Below are positions 51,293-60,492 of a DNA stretch of 64,000 nucleotides, piece after piece. Position numbers and translations under genes: made by a program. Origin of the DNA: Cupriavidus taiwanensis (lineage in GTDB: Bacteria; Pseudomonadota; Gammaproteobacteria; Burkholderiales; Burkholderiaceae); assembly GCF_900249755.1 (NCBI RefSeq), contig NZ_LT976853.1:1565253-1629252 (forward strand). The letters are read 5' to 3'. Every line of letters starts with the position of its first letter. The stretch's first letter is position 1. The notes beneath the pieces are model-generated. The model saw nothing but the letters and a program-made list of their open reading frames with translations. It made no database searches and was not told the origin of the DNA.

Positions 51293-51440
51293 GTTCCACA
51301 ACGTGCGCGGATGCGATTCAACCGGGAAAGCGCGTGCAGGGGAATTGGTGAGAACCCGCGTATCAAGAATCGGGCGGCGCTGCCGATCGCGCGCGTGAAG
51401 CAGTCGCGTGGAAGGCGACGGCGGATGGGAGCGCAAAAGC

Positions 51441-51470
51441 AAAAAGCCGGAAGCAAGGCTTCCGGCTTTT
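51441..51470 (-). terminator. Terminator of the first tRNA-Lys gene
   Basis: AAAGCCGGAAGC and GCTTCCGGCTTT form a 12-base stem with a 3-base loop. On the minus strand it is followed by a T-rich run, ten bases after the tRNA 3' end. Transcripts from the plus side also meet TTTT after it. Confidence 0.85.
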
Positions 51471-51472
51471 CT

Positions 51473-51565
51473 GAATTCGCTGGTGGGGCGTGAGTGACTC
51501 GAACACTCGACCTACGGATTAAGAGTCCGCTGCTCTACCAACTGAGCTAACGCCCCAACGAAGAA
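51473..51565. repeat. 93-bp direct repeat, copy 1 (contains tRNA-Lys)
   Basis: This stretch, from GAATTC to GAAGAA, is identical to 54245-54337. It covers the complete tRNA-Lys and a few bases on each side. The two copies enclose the LysR and deaminase genes. Confidence 0.9.
51481..51556 (-). tRNA. tRNA-Lys (anticodon CTT), copy 1
   Basis: On the minus strand the acceptor is GGGGCGT/ACGCCCC, the D-arm GCTC/GAGC, the anticodon stem GCGGA/TCCGT with loop CTCTTAA (anticodon CTT) and the T-arm ends in TTCGAGT with encoded CCA. The sequence equals the copy at 54253-54328. Confidence 0.97.
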
Positions 51566-51693
51566 AAAGATTGTAGCAAGGTATCGGATGCGGCGCAATA
51601 GCCTTCGGGCATTTTTTGCGGCCCGGCCTGTGCCGGCCGCTACAATGCCAGCCGGCCGCGCATCCGCCCGGCCTCCACCTGCTTGCCCGCTCC

Positions 51694-52602
51694 ATGCACG
51701 CCAGAGTCTTACGCTATCTCGACGAAGTCGTCCGCCGCGGTTCCATCCGCAAGGCGGCCGAGCACCTGCACGTGGCGCCGACCGCGGTCAACCGGCAGAT
51801 CCTGGACCTGGAGGCGGAACTGGGCGCGCCGCTGTTCGAGCGCATCAACAAGCGCCTGCGGCTGACGCCGCTGGGCGAGATGGTGCTGGCCCATGTCCGC
51901 CAGACCCTGCGCGAGCACGACGCGCTGCGCGAGCGTATCGAAGACTTCAAGGGCGCGCGCCGGGGCGAGGTCACGGTGGCGGTGACGGCGGGCCTGGCGG
52001 GCTCGCTGATGCCGCCGCTGGTGCATGACTTCCGCCAGCGCTATCCGGGCATCGTGGTGCGCGTCAATGACCTGCCGGTGGGCGACATCATTGCGGCGGT
52101 GGAGCAGGGCGATGCCGACCTCGGGCTGGGCTATGACCTGCCCGAACTGCCGGCCTTGCGCGCGCTGGCCAGCAGCGACTGGCAGATCGGCGCGGTGGTG
52201 CCGCCGGGCCATGCGCTGGCGGCGCGGCCATCGGTGCTGCTGAGCGAATGCGTCGGCTATCCGCTGATCCTGCCGGCACCCTCGTTGTCGATCCGCGGCA
52301 TCCTGGATGCGGCGTTTGCGCGCAATGCGATCGAAGTCTCGCCGGTGGCGGAGTCGACCTCGACCGCGCTGATCCGGCAGCTGGTGCTGCTGGGGACCGG
52401 CATTGCGCTGCTGAACCCGCTCGACGTGATGGAGGAGCGCGCGCGCCAGGTGCTGGTCTACGTACCGCTGCGCGACCGTCACCTGCAAGGCCAGACCCTG
52501 ACACTGGTGGCGCGCGCCGCCGGCCAGCCCAGTGCCGCGGCCGGGCTGATGGCCGAGCGCATCGGCGACGCGCTGGCGATGCTGTTCGCGCAGGCACGCT
52601 AG
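51694..52602 (+). CDS. LysR-family transcriptional regulator
   Basis: The ATG at 51694 gives 302 residues. The N-terminal helix-turn-helix VLRYLDEVVRRGSIRKAAEHLHVAPTAVNRQILDLEAELGAPLFERINKRLRLTPLGE (residues about 4-62) is typical, and the remainder is a periplasmic-binding-like effector domain. It is followed 146 bases later on the same strand by an 8-oxoguanine-deaminase-like gene and probably controls that gene, though LysR genes are more often divergent from their targets. The effector may be a purine or related heterocycle by context. Both genes lie between the tRNA-Lys repeats. Confidence 0.9.
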   Translation: MHARVLRYLDEVVRRGSIRKAAEHLHVAPTAVNRQILDLEAELGAPLFERINKRLRLTPLGEMVLAHVRQTLREHDALRERIEDFKGARRGEVTVAVTAGLAGSLMPPLVHDFRQRYPGIVVRVNDLPVGDIIAAVEQGDADLGLGYDLPELPALRALASSDWQIGAVVPPGHALAARPSVLLSECVGYPLILPAPSLSIRGILDAAFARNAIEVSPVAESTSTALIRQLVLLGTGIALLNPLDVMEERARQVLVYVPLRDRHLQGQTLTLVARAAGQPSAAAGLMAERIGDALAMLFAQAR

Positions 52603-52748
52603 GCCCGGTTCGATGGTGTGTGTCCACTTTTTGTGGACAGGCTGCTCGGAATTCTGCGCTTGGGCGATGGCAGCGCGGCGCCGTAGACTGGCGCCGACCG
52701 TATCGACTCCAGTCGACTCCCATCCCGCTTCGCAGAAGGAACCCCGCC

Positions 52749-54137
52749 ATGACCCTGATTGCCCTCAATGCCGACGTCCTCGTGACCATGGACGCCCGGC
52801 GCCGCGAGATCCGCGACGGCGCGCTGGTTGCCGAAGGCCCCGCCGTGCAATGGGTCGGCCCCACCGCCGAGTTGCCGCCGCAATACCGGCGCATGGTCGA
52901 CGACGGCAGCGCGCAGGTGCTCGACATGCGCGGCCGCGTGGTCACGCCCGGGCTGGTCAACACGCACCACCACATGTACCAGAGCCTGACGCGCGCGGTG
53001 CCCGCGGCGCAGGATGCCGAGCTGTTCTCGTGGCTGACCAACCTGTACATGCTGTGGTCGCACCTGACGCCGGAGATGATTGCGGTGTCGACCAAGACCG
53101 CGATGGCCGAGCTGATGCTGTCGGGCTGCACCACCACCAGCGACCACCTCTACCTGTTTCCCAACGGTTCGCGCCTGGATGACTCGATCGCCGCGGCGCA
53201 GGAGATGGGCATGCGCTTCCACGCCGCGCGCGGCTCGATGAGCGTTGGCCGCAGCAAGGGCGGCCTGCCGCCGGACGTGGTGGTGGAAGACGAAGCCGCG
53301 ATCCTGCGCGACAGCCAGCGGCTGGTCGAGCAGTTCCACGACAGCGCGCGCCACGCGATGCTGCGCGTGGTGCTGGCGCCGTGCTCGCCGTTCTCGGTGT
53401 CGCGCGACCTGATGCGCGAGTCGGCGCGGATGGCGCGGCACTACGGCGTATCGCTGCATACGCACCTGGCCGAGAACGACAACGACATCGCCTATTCGCG
53501 CGAGAAGTTCGGCCTGACGCCGGCGCAGTATGCCGAGGACCTGGGCTGGGTCGGCCACGATGTGTGGCACGCGCACTGCGTCAAGCTGGACGACGAGGGC
53601 ATCGCGCTGTTCGCGCGGACCGGCACCGGGGTGGCGCATTGCCCGTGCTCGAACATGCGGCTGGCATCGGGCATTGCGCCGGTGCGCGCCATGCGCGATG
53701 CCGGCGTGCCGGTGGGGCTGGGCGTCGACGGCAGCGCGTCGAACGACGGCGCGCATATGCTGGGCGAAGCGCGCCAGGCCATGCTGCTGCAGCGCGTCGG
53801 CTACGGCCCGGCCGCGATGAGCGCGCGCGAGGCGCTGGAGATCGCCACGCTGGGCGGCGCGCGCGTGCTCAACCGTGACGATATCGGGGCGCTGGCACCG
53901 GGCATGTCGGCCGACTTCATTGCCTTCGACATGTCGGAAGTCGGGTTTGCCGGCGCCGGCCATGACCCGGTCGCGGCGCTGGTGTTCTGCACGCCGGCCA
54001 ATGTCGCGGCCAGCGTGATCAACGGCAGGGAAGTGGTGCGCGACGGCGAGCTGCTCACGGCCGACCTGCCGGGCGTGCTGCTGCGCCATCGCGCGCTGGC
54101 GCGCACGCTGTTCGAACGGGCCAGCGTCGGCGCGTGA
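52749..54137 (+). CDS. Amidohydrolase, probable 8-oxoguanine deaminase
   Basis: The ATG at 52749, after an AAGGAA-like site, gives 462 residues. It is a TrzN/AtzA-type amidohydrolase: TPGLVNTHHHMYQSLTRAVPAAQDAELFSWL holds the first two metal histidines. HTHLAEND, HAHCVKLDDEG and GVDGSASNDGAHM hold the later histidines, glutamate and aspartate. The HHHMYQSLTRA form and the 460-residue length recall 8-oxoguanine deaminases, which turn 8-oxoguanine into urate and ammonia. Related hydroxyatrazine deaminases share this fold, so a pyrimidine- or triazine-like substrate cannot be excluded. A bidirectional terminator follows. Confidence 0.83.
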   Translation: MTLIALNADVLVTMDARRREIRDGALVAEGPAVQWVGPTAELPPQYRRMVDDGSAQVLDMRGRVVTPGLVNTHHHMYQSLTRAVPAAQDAELFSWLTNLYMLWSHLTPEMIAVSTKTAMAELMLSGCTTTSDHLYLFPNGSRLDDSIAAAQEMGMRFHAARGSMSVGRSKGGLPPDVVVEDEAAILRDSQRLVEQFHDSARHAMLRVVLAPCSPFSVSRDLMRESARMARHYGVSLHTHLAENDNDIAYSREKFGLTPAQYAEDLGWVGHDVWHAHCVKLDDEGIALFARTGTGVAHCPCSNMRLASGIAPVRAMRDAGVPVGLGVDGSASNDGAHMLGEARQAMLLQRVGYGPAAMSAREALEIATLGGARVLNRDDIGALAPGMSADFIAFDMSEVGFAGAGHDPVAALVFCTPANVAASVINGREVVRDGELLTADLPGVLLRHRALARTLFERASVGA

Positions 54138-54210
54138 CGAAACGGCGCCGGGGCGCAGGGCGGCGGCCCGTGCGCCGGCGCATTGGTGTGGTCTGCCAAT
54201 GCACAAAGCA

Positions 54211-54244
54211 AAAGGCCGGAAGCATTGCTGCTTCCGGCCTTTTT
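54211..54244. terminator. Bidirectional terminator between deaminase and tRNA-Lys
   Basis: AAAGGCCGGAAGCA and TGCTTCCGGCCTTT form a 14-base stem with a 4-base loop. The plus strand is followed by further T residues, ending the deaminase transcript. The minus strand also runs into T residues, ending the second tRNA-Lys transcript. Confidence 0.88.
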
Positions 54245-54337
54245 GAATTCGCTGGTGGGGCGTGAGTGACTCGAACACTCGACCTACGGATTAAGAGTCC
54301 GCTGCTCTACCAACTGAGCTAACGCCCCAACGAAGAA
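54245..54337. repeat. 93-bp direct repeat, copy 2 (contains tRNA-Lys)
   Basis: This is identical to 51473-51565 in the same orientation. Beyond the repeat the flanks still resemble each other for a few bases (TTCCGGC on one side), as expected from a past duplication. Confidence 0.9.
54253..54328 (-). tRNA. tRNA-Lys (anticodon CTT), copy 2
   Basis: This is identical in sequence to the tRNA at 51481-51556, with encoded CCA. Its own terminator lies at 54211-54244 on the minus strand. Confidence 0.97.
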
Positions 54338-54554
54338 CGAGATTTTAGCATGATTTCCGGCGCTGTCAATTGCCCGACGCAATTGCCATGGCAAGCCGCG
54401 AGCATGCGCCCCACCTGCGAAGGGAGTGGCCGGCGGAACCGAACCGCGGTCGCGATGGTCTTCCGAATGAACCCCATCGCATGGGTTCCACCCATACGAT
54501 TTTGCCGGAGCCATGTTAGGATGTTTCTCCACTTGCATATGGAGGGCTGCACCG

Positions 54555-54818
54555 ATGGATATCAAATTCCAAGAGCAAGAGCGCTACGACATCAATAACG
54601 AAGGCTTGTTGTTCCAGGCACTTGTCAATGGCGAGAAGGTGACTTGCGTGGTGACACGCGAAGCACTGTGGGAAGGTTTCAGCGCCGACCAGGTGCTGTC
54701 ACTCGAAGAAGCATTCCGCGCCGGCCGCGAAACCATCGAACGCGCCGCCGTGGTGCTGATCGAGCAGGGCGCGCCGCAGCCTATCGTCGTCAAGCGCGCC
54801 CACGTGGCGCCGATCTGA
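54555..54818 (+). CDS. DUF1488-domain protein
   Basis: The ATG at 54555 gives 87 residues: MDIKFQEQERYDINNEGLLFQALVNGEKVTCVVTREALWEGFSADQVLSLEEAFRAGRETIERAAVVLIEQGAPQPIVVKRAHV. The F-x-A-x-V-N-G-E-x-V-x-C-x-V-T-x-E-A-L segment is the DUF1488 core found in small bacterial proteins of unknown function. It is soluble, with no metal motif. It converges on the SulP gene. A T-rich run at 54948-54960 after a GC-rich stem may end its transcript. An upstream ATG at 54513 lacks support. Confidence 0.83.
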   Translation: MDIKFQEQERYDINNEGLLFQALVNGEKVTCVVTREALWEGFSADQVLSLEEAFRAGRETIERAAVVLIEQGAPQPIVVKRAHVAPI

Positions 54819-55003
54819 TGCGGATGGATGCCCCGGCCAGCCCCAGGCAAGCCGCGGGCGCCCATCCGGTATCAGGGTTCAGAGCATAGGCCGTCCGGCC
54901 TTGCTTGCCAGCCGGTGCCGCCGGCGCAGGCAATCCCCAGTTTCCGTTTTTGTTTTTTTTGCCGCTGTCATCATGGCGAAGCGCGCCTGTGCGGGCGCTC
55001 CGT

Positions 55004-56800
55004 TCATGGCGATGTGGACGCTGCCGGTGCTGCAGGTGCCGCAGTGCCGCCCGGCCGCCCCGCGCATTCCTCGAAGATCCGCACCGTGCAGCGCGCGCAG
55101 ATCTCCGGCGACAGTTGCCCGATGATGGTGTGCAGCGCCTGCCGCTTGGTCGGGAACACATGGTCGGCGCCGAGCTTGTCGGCAAAGCCGGTCTGCGCCC
55201 AGGTCTGCAATACCTGCGTGCGCGGGCGGTGGAAGTACAGGTCGCCGCCCAGCGCGCGGCGCTCGCTCAGCTCGTATTCCCACATCTCGGCGCCGGCCAG
55301 GTCGATGAAATTCATGCTCTTGGTCATCGCCAGCAGGTGGGTCTGGCCGGCATTGACGGTGCGCAGCCAGTGCAGGCGGTCGGTCACGTATTGCACGGCG
55401 CCGAAGTAGATCGCGCCTTCCATGCGCAGCAGCTTGAGCTGCGGGCATTCGGGCTGCGGCCGGCGCAGTTCGTCCAGCGGCGTGAAGCGCCGGCCGGGGT
55501 CGTCGGCATCGGGCACCAGGCTGCGCACGGCGGGCCGCGAGGTGCGGTACAGGTAGGCCACCAGCGACAGCACGGTGCCGAGCAGCACCGCCATTTCCAG
55601 CCGGATCACCAGCGTGGCAGCAAAGGTGCCGATGGCGATGGCGAACTCGGTGCGGCTGAGCGTGAAGATGCGGCGCAGCCGCGCGATGTCCAGCAGGCCC
55701 CAAGCCACCAGCAGCAGCATCGCGGCAATCGCCGCCATCGGGATCTGCGCCAGCAGCGGCGCGCTGACCGCTACCAGCGCCACCAGCCACAACGCCGAGA
55801 ACACGCTCGCCAGCGGCGTGCGCGCGCCGGCCTCGAAGTTGGGCACCGAGCGGTTGAGCGAGCCGCAGGAGATATAGCCGGAGAAGAAGCCGCCGGCGAT
55901 ATTCGACAGGCCCTGCCCGATGAATTCGCGGTTGGCATCGATATGCTGGCCGGAGCGCAACGCCACCGCCTTGGCGATCGAGATCGACTGACCCAGCGCG
56001 ACGATGGTCAGCGCCGCGGCGATGCCGAGCAGGTCGGGCAGCTTGCGCCAGTCGGCGTCCGGCACCTGGAAGTGCGGCAGCGCCGACGGAATCGGCCCGA
56101 CCACGCTGACGTGGTGGCCGCCGGCCTGGTTCAACAGCAGCGCCACGCCATAGCCCGCCAGCAGGCCCAGCAGCATGAACGGCAGCCGCCGCCACAGCCG
56201 CTTGCACAGCAGCGTCACCGCCAGCGTGACCGCGCCTACCATGGCCGCGTCCCAGTTGATGGCGGCAAGATTCTCGAACAGGTGCCGCAGCACGCCGAAG
56301 GCGCTGGTGCCGGTCGGCACCGACAGCCCGAACAGGTCCTTCAGCGCGTACAGGCCGATCAGCGTCGCCGCGCCGCAGGTAAAGCCGAGCAGCACCGACG
56401 GCGAGATAAAGTTGGCGAGCGACCCCAGCCGCAGCGTGCCCACCGCCAGCTGCATCACGCCCACCACGATGGTGACCGCCAGCGCCAGGCCGATATACGC
56501 CGGGCTGCCCGCGAACGCGAGCGGGCTCAGCATCGCGAACAGCGCCAGCGAGTTCGCATTGGTGGGCCCCGACATCACGTGCCAGCTGGACCCGAACAGT
56601 GCTGCCACGATGCACGGCACCACGGCGCTGTAGATGCCGTACTGCGGCGGCAGGCCCGCGAGCGTGGCGAACGCCACCCCCTGCGGCAACACCAGCACCG
56701 CCCCGAGCAATCCCGCCACCAGGTCGGCGCGCAGCGTGGTCGAATCGACGCGCTGGCTCCAGGGAAACAGGCGTGGCAACAGGGCTCCGGTGGTCGGCAT
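55004..56800 (-). CDS. SulP-family anion transporter with STAS domain
   Basis: The ATG at 56800 gives 598 residues; the longer frame upstream is a proline-rich shadow of the MarR gene. The membrane part (about 12-430) begins with LPRLFPWSQRVDSTTLRADLVAGLLGAVLVLPQGVAFATLAGLPPQYGIYSAVVPCIVAALFGSSWHVMSGPTNA, the SulP signature region, and has about 14 helical spans. A STAS domain follows (about 455-560, SMNFIDLAGAEMWEYE). The C-terminal end is rich in Ala, Pro and Ser, with a cysteine pair (CARC). SulP proteins carry sulfate, bicarbonate or carboxylates; the substrate here is unknown. The MarR gene lies 19 bases upstream. Confidence 0.9.
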   Translation of the reverse strand: MPTTGALLPRLFPWSQRVDSTTLRADLVAGLLGAVLVLPQGVAFATLAGLPPQYGIYSAVVPCIVAALFGSSWHVMSGPTNANSLALFAMLSPLAFAGSPAYIGLALAVTIVVGVMQLAVGTLRLGSLANFISPSVLLGFTCGAATLIGLYALKDLFGLSVPTGTSAFGVLRHLFENLAAINWDAAMVGAVTLAVTLLCKRLWRRLPFMLLGLLAGYGVALLLNQAGGHHVSVVGPIPSALPHFQVPDADWRKLPDLLGIAAALTIVALGQSISIAKAVALRSGQHIDANREFIGQGLSNIAGGFFSGYISCGSLNRSVPNFEAGARTPLASVFSALWLVALVAVSAPLLAQIPMAAIAAMLLLVAWGLLDIARLRRIFTLSRTEFAIAIGTFAATLVIRLEMAVLLGTVLSLVAYLYRTSRPAVRSLVPDADDPGRRFTPLDELRRPQPECPQLKLLRMEGAIYFGAVQYVTDRLHWLRTVNAGQTHLLAMTKSMNFIDLAGAEMWEYELSERRALGGDLYFHRPRTQVLQTWAQTGFADKLGADHVFPTKRQALHTIIGQLSPEICARCTVRIFEECAGRPGGTAAPAAPAASTSP

Positions 56801-56819
56801 TGGCAGTGAACGGGACAGG

Positions 56820-57371
56820 CTAGCCCGCTTCGTCGCCGCGCCCGGACGGCGGCGAAGCGGAGGCAGGCGGGGTGGACGGGTTGGACGGGGTGGACGGGGT
56901 GGACGGGGTGGACGGGGTGGGGGCGGGCTGCGCGCCCAAGCTGGCCAGCATGGCGTCGAGCGCGCGATAGACCTCGGCCAGCCGCTCGGCACCCAGCTGC
57001 TGCGCGAGCTGCTGGTAGCGGGCGTCGATCAGCGGTTCCATTTGAGCGATGATGTCGCGCGCGGCGCCGGTCAGGTTGACCAGCTGGCGGCGCTGGTCGG
57101 TGGCCGAGCGGGTGCGCTCGACCAGCCCGGCGTCTGCCATGCCCGCCAGCATGCGGGTCAGGCTGGGGCTCAGGATCAGGCAGGCCTCGGCGAGCTGGTT
57201 GGGCTCCATCGGCCCGCGCTCGTTGAGCGTGCGCAGCACGCGCCATTGCTGCTCGGTCACGCCGAACTGCCGCAGGATCGGCCGGAATCCAGCCAGCAAC
57301 GCTTCGCGTGCCTGCAGCAGCAAGTGAGGGAGATTGCGATGGCGAAACATGGCCTGGCTGGAAGGGCTCAT
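56820..57371 (-). CDS. MarR-family transcriptional regulator (HpaR-like)
   Basis: The 183-residue protein has a MarR dimerisation and winged-helix domain (HLLLQAREALLAGFRPILRQFGVTEQQWRVLRTLNERGPMEPNQLAEACLILSPSLTRMLAGMADAGLVERTRSATDQRRQLVNLT, residues about 15-100). It resembles the HpaR/HpcR group that controls aromatic-acid catabolism. The C-terminal 35 residues are a disordered tail of Ser-Thr-Pro repeats, encoded by tandem 9-base units. The gene is next to the SulP transporter on the same strand, and the two may be linked. The ligand is unknown. Confidence 0.85.
   Translation of the reverse strand: MSPSSQAMFRHRNLPHLLLQAREALLAGFRPILRQFGVTEQQWRVLRTLNERGPMEPNQLAEACLILSPSLTRMLAGMADAGLVERTRSATDQRRQLVNLTGAARDIIAQMEPLIDARYQQLAQQLGAERLAEVYRALDAMLASLGAQPAPTPSTPSTPSTPSNPSTPPASASPPSGRGDEAG
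56873..56917. repeat. Tandem 9-bp repeat inside the MarR gene
   Basis: Five 9-base units, TGGACGGGT once and then TGGACGGGG four times, encode the Ser-Thr-Pro run in the MarR tail. Gain or loss of a unit would change tail length by three residues without shifting the frame. Confidence 0.8.
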
Positions 57372-57477
57372 GCCCGCAGTGTAGCGGGCACGGCGGCCTG
57401 CGGCGAGCGGGGCTTGCCCGGGCTTGCCTGAACCCGCGCCAGGCGCCAGCGCGGCCGCGCGCGCACGCCGGCGCGGC

Positions 57478-58308
57478 TCAGCCGCAGTGCAGCGTCGCGA
57501 CCACCGGGGTGTGGTCGGACGGCTGCTCCCAGGTGCGCGGCACCCGGTCGATCACGCAGGCGGTGCACTGCTCGGTCAGCGCCGGCGACAGCAGGATATG
57601 GTCGATGCGCAGCCCGGCATTGCGCCGGAATGCCAGCATGCGGTAGTCCCACCACGAGAACGCCTTGTCCGGCTGTTCAAACTTGCGGAACGCATCGGCC
57701 AGGCCCAGTTCCAGCAGCGCGGCAAAGGCGGCGCGCTCCGGCGGCGAGACCAGGTTCTGGCCTTCCCACTTGGCCGGATCGTGCACGTCGCGGTCTTCCG
57801 GCGCGATATTGAAGTCGCCCAGCAGCGCCAGCCGGGGGTGGCGCGCCAGTTCCTCGCGCAGCCACGCGGTCATCGCTTCCAGCCATTGCAGCTTGTAGGC
57901 GAATTTCTCCGAGTCGGGCGCCTGCCCGTTGGGAAAGTAGGCGCAGACCAGACGCAGGTCTCCATAAGTGGCGGCGATCACGCGCTGCTGCGCGTCCTCG
58001 AAGCCGGGGATGTTGCGCACCACGTCGACGGGACCGGGCATGCTGGCGTCGCGCGCCAGGATGGCGACGCCGTTGTACGTCTTCTGGCCGGTGTAGATGC
58101 TGTGGAACCCGGCGTTTTCCAGTTCGGCCAGCGGGTACTTGTCGTCGGGCAGCTTCAGTTCCTGCAGGCACAGCGCGTCGATCGGCGCGCCGGCCTGGTC
58201 CTGCTCGGCCAGCCATTGCAGCACCTGCGGCAGGCGTACCTTCAGCGAGTTGACGTTCCAGCTGGCGATGCGCAGCGGACCCTGGTGCGGCAGTCCGAGC
58301 GCGCTCAT
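57478..58308 (-). CDS. xthA: Exodeoxyribonuclease III
   Basis: The ATG at 58308 overlaps the stop of the preceding oligopeptidase gene (ATGA) and gives 276 residues. The exonuclease III fold is clear: [25 protein letters not shown], the metal glutamate in [11 protein letters not shown], then [20 protein letters not shown] and the catalytic [10 protein letters not shown] near the end. It acts on abasic sites and on 3'-ends in DNA repair. Coupling to the oligopeptidase by a 4-base overlap points to a shared transcript. An earlier in-frame start would extend into the oligopeptidase coding region. Confidence 0.93.
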   Translation of the reverse strand: MSALGLPHQGPLRIASWNVNSLKVRLPQVLQWLAEQDQAGAPIDALCLQELKLPDDKYPLAELENAGFHSIYTGQKTYNGVAILARDASMPGPVDVVRNIPGFEDAQQRVIAATYGDLRLVCAYFPNGQAPDSEKFAYKLQWLEAMTAWLREELARHPRLALLGDFNIAPEDRDVHDPAKWEGQNLVSPPERAAFAALLELGLADAFRKFEQPDKAFSWWDYRMLAFRRNAGLRIDHILLSPALTEQCTACVIDRVPRTWEQPSDHTPVVATLHCG

Positions 58309-60389
58309 GCCGCCATCCCGCCGTGGCGCAGCAGCGCGTCGATCTGCGGCGCGCGGCCGCGGAACGCTACGAACGAGTCCATCGCCGGGCGGCTGCCGCC
58401 TACCGACAGGATCTCGCGCTGGTAGCGCGCGCCGGTCTCGCTGTCGAGCACGGTGCCCGACAGCTGCGCGGCCTCTTCGAACGCCGCGTAGACGTCGGCC
58501 GACAGCACTTCGGCCCACTTGTAGCTGTAGTAGCCCGCGGCATAGCCGCCGGCAAAGATATGGCTGAAGGTATTCGGCCAGCGCGACAGCGGATGCTGCG
58601 GCACCACGTGCACGCGGTCGTTGATCTGGCGCGACAGCTCCAGCACCGAGGTGGCGCCGGCCGGGTCGAAATCGGTATGCAGGTGCATGTCGAACGACGA
58701 GAACACGATCTGGCGCAGCGTCATCATGCCGTTCTGGAAGTTCTTGGCCGCCAGCATGCGCTCGAACAGCGCGCGCGGCAGCGGCTCGCCGGTGTCGACG
58801 TGCCGGGTCATGCCGGTCAGCACCTCGTACTCCCAGCAGAAGTTTTCCATGAACTGCGACGGCAGCTCGACCGCGTCCCACTCCACGCCGTTGATGCCCG
58901 ACACGCCCAGCTCGCCCACCTGCGTCAGCATGTGGTGCAGGCCGTGGCCGAACTCATGGAACAGCGTGATCACTTCATCGTGCGTGAACAGCGCGGGCTT
59001 GCCGCCGACCGGCGCCGAGAAATTGCAGGTCAGGTAGGCCACCGGGGTCTGCACGCCGCCGTGCTCGAGCACCTTGCGCCCGCGCGCGTCGTCCATCCAG
59101 GCGCCGCCGCGCTTGCCTTCGCGCGCGTACAGGTCGATGTAGAACTGGGCAAGCAGCGTGCCGTCGGCGGTGGTGACGCGGAAGAAGCGCGCGTCCGGGT
59201 GCCAGGTCTGCGCCGGCTCGGGCTCGATGCGCACCGAGAACAGCTTCTGCACCACGCCGAACAGGCCTTCCAGCACCCTGGCTTCCGGGAAATACTGCTT
59301 GACCTCATGCTCGGAGAACGCATAGCGCTGCTGGCGCAGCTTTTCCGAGGCATAGGCCACGTCCCACGGCGCCAGCTCCGGCAGGTTCAGCTCGGCCGCG
59401 GCGAAGGCCTTCAGCTCGGCCCAGTCCTGCTCGGCGTAGGGGCGCGCCTTGACGGCGAGCTCGTCGAGGAACTTCAGCACCTCGGCCGGCGATTCGGCCA
59501 TCTTCGGCACCAGCGAGACTTCGCCATAGCACTGGTAGCCGAGCATCTGCGCCTCTTCGCGGCGCAGCGCCAGCTGCTCGCGCATATTGGCGGTGTTGTC
59601 CCAGTCGGCCTGGCCCTGGCCGTGCTGCGGCCCGAGCTCGGACGCGCGCGTGACGTTGGCCTCGTACAGGGTCTGGCGCAGCGCGCGGTCGTCCGCGTAC
59701 TGCAGCACCGGGAAGTAGGAGGGGAAGTGCAGCGTGAACTTCCAGCCGGCCTTGCCGTCCTTTTGCGCGGCGTGGCGGGCGGCCTCGCGGGCGTCGTCGG
59801 GCAGGCCGGACAGGCGCGCCTCGTCTTCGATGACCAGCGCGTAGGCGTTGGTGGCGTCCAGCACGTGGTCGGAGAAGGCCTTGGACAGCTGGGCCTGCTG
59901 CTCCTGGATTTCGGCGAAGCGCGGCTTCTTGTCTTCGGGCAGTTCGGCGCCGCCCAGGCGGAAGCCGCGCAGCTCGTTCTCGATCAGCTGGTGGCGCGCC
60001 GCGCTCATGCCGGCGAACTCCGGGCTGGCTGCCAGCGTCTTGTACTTGTCATACAGCGCGAGGCTCTGGCCGAGCGAAGACCAGAACTCGGTCATGCGCG
60101 GCAGGTTCTCGGCATGCACCTGGCGCAGCTCGGGCGTATCGGCGACGGCGCTCAGGTGGCTGACCACGCCCCAGGCGCGGCCCAGCGGCTCGGTGGCGGC
60201 TTCCAGCGCCTGCACGGCATTGGCCCAGTCAGCAGGCGTGGCGGGATCTTCGGCGCGGGCGACGGCCTGTTGCGCGCGTTCCAGCAGCACGTCGAGCGCG
60301 GGGCTGATGTGCTCGGGCCGGATCTCGGCAAAGCGGGGCAGGTCGGAAAAGTCCAGCAGAGGATTGGTAGCGTTGGCGGCTTGGTCCAT
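58305..60389 (-). CDS. prlC: Oligopeptidase A (M3 metallopeptidase)
   Basis: The 694-residue enzyme carries the M3 zinc motif [13 protein letters not shown] around residue 480 (HExxH) with a downstream metal glutamate expected in WEYEVLTG. It is cytoplasmic, with no signal peptide, and degrades short peptides and signal peptides, as does Escherichia coli PrlC. The N-terminal region ([35 protein letters not shown]) is typical of the family. It shares a 4-base overlap with xthA downstream and starts 103 bases after the folD stop, all on the minus strand. This suggests a folD-prlC-xthA run. Confidence 0.95.
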   Translation of the reverse strand: MDQAANATNPLLDFSDLPRFAEIRPEHISPALDVLLERAQQAVARAEDPATPADWANAVQALEAATEPLGRAWGVVSHLSAVADTPELRQVHAENLPRMTEFWSSLGQSLALYDKYKTLAASPEFAGMSAARHQLIENELRGFRLGGAELPEDKKPRFAEIQEQQAQLSKAFSDHVLDATNAYALVIEDEARLSGLPDDAREAARHAAQKDGKAGWKFTLHFPSYFPVLQYADDRALRQTLYEANVTRASELGPQHGQGQADWDNTANMREQLALRREEAQMLGYQCYGEVSLVPKMAESPAEVLKFLDELAVKARPYAEQDWAELKAFAAAELNLPELAPWDVAYASEKLRQQRYAFSEHEVKQYFPEARVLEGLFGVVQKLFSVRIEPEPAQTWHPDARFFRVTTADGTLLAQFYIDLYAREGKRGGAWMDDARGRKVLEHGGVQTPVAYLTCNFSAPVGGKPALFTHDEVITLFHEFGHGLHHMLTQVGELGVSGINGVEWDAVELPSQFMENFCWEYEVLTGMTRHVDTGEPLPRALFERMLAAKNFQNGMMTLRQIVFSSFDMHLHTDFDPAGATSVLELSRQINDRVHVVPQHPLSRWPNTFSHIFAGGYAAGYYSYKWAEVLSADVYAAFEEAAQLSGTVLDSETGARYQREILSVGGSRPAMDSFVAFRGRAPQIDALLRHGGMAA

Positions 60390-60492
60390 GGCGTGTTCTC
60401 GGTTGGCTGGCCTCGATCGGGCAATATTCCCGCAGATGGGGCCGGGGCGCCGGATTTTCCAGAGCCCCGGGCGGCGTATCGTACGCGCGGCG

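Noticed and set aside
52613..53182. Other open frames overlapping the deaminase gene
   Set aside because: They are shifted-frame shadows. Only the 52749-54137 frame has the complete amidohydrolase metal-site motifs.
51473..54337. Prophage or integrative element bounded by tRNA-Lys att sites
   Set aside because: No integrase, recombinase or phage genes lie between the repeats, and the repeats cover whole tRNAs rather than a 3'-end fragment.
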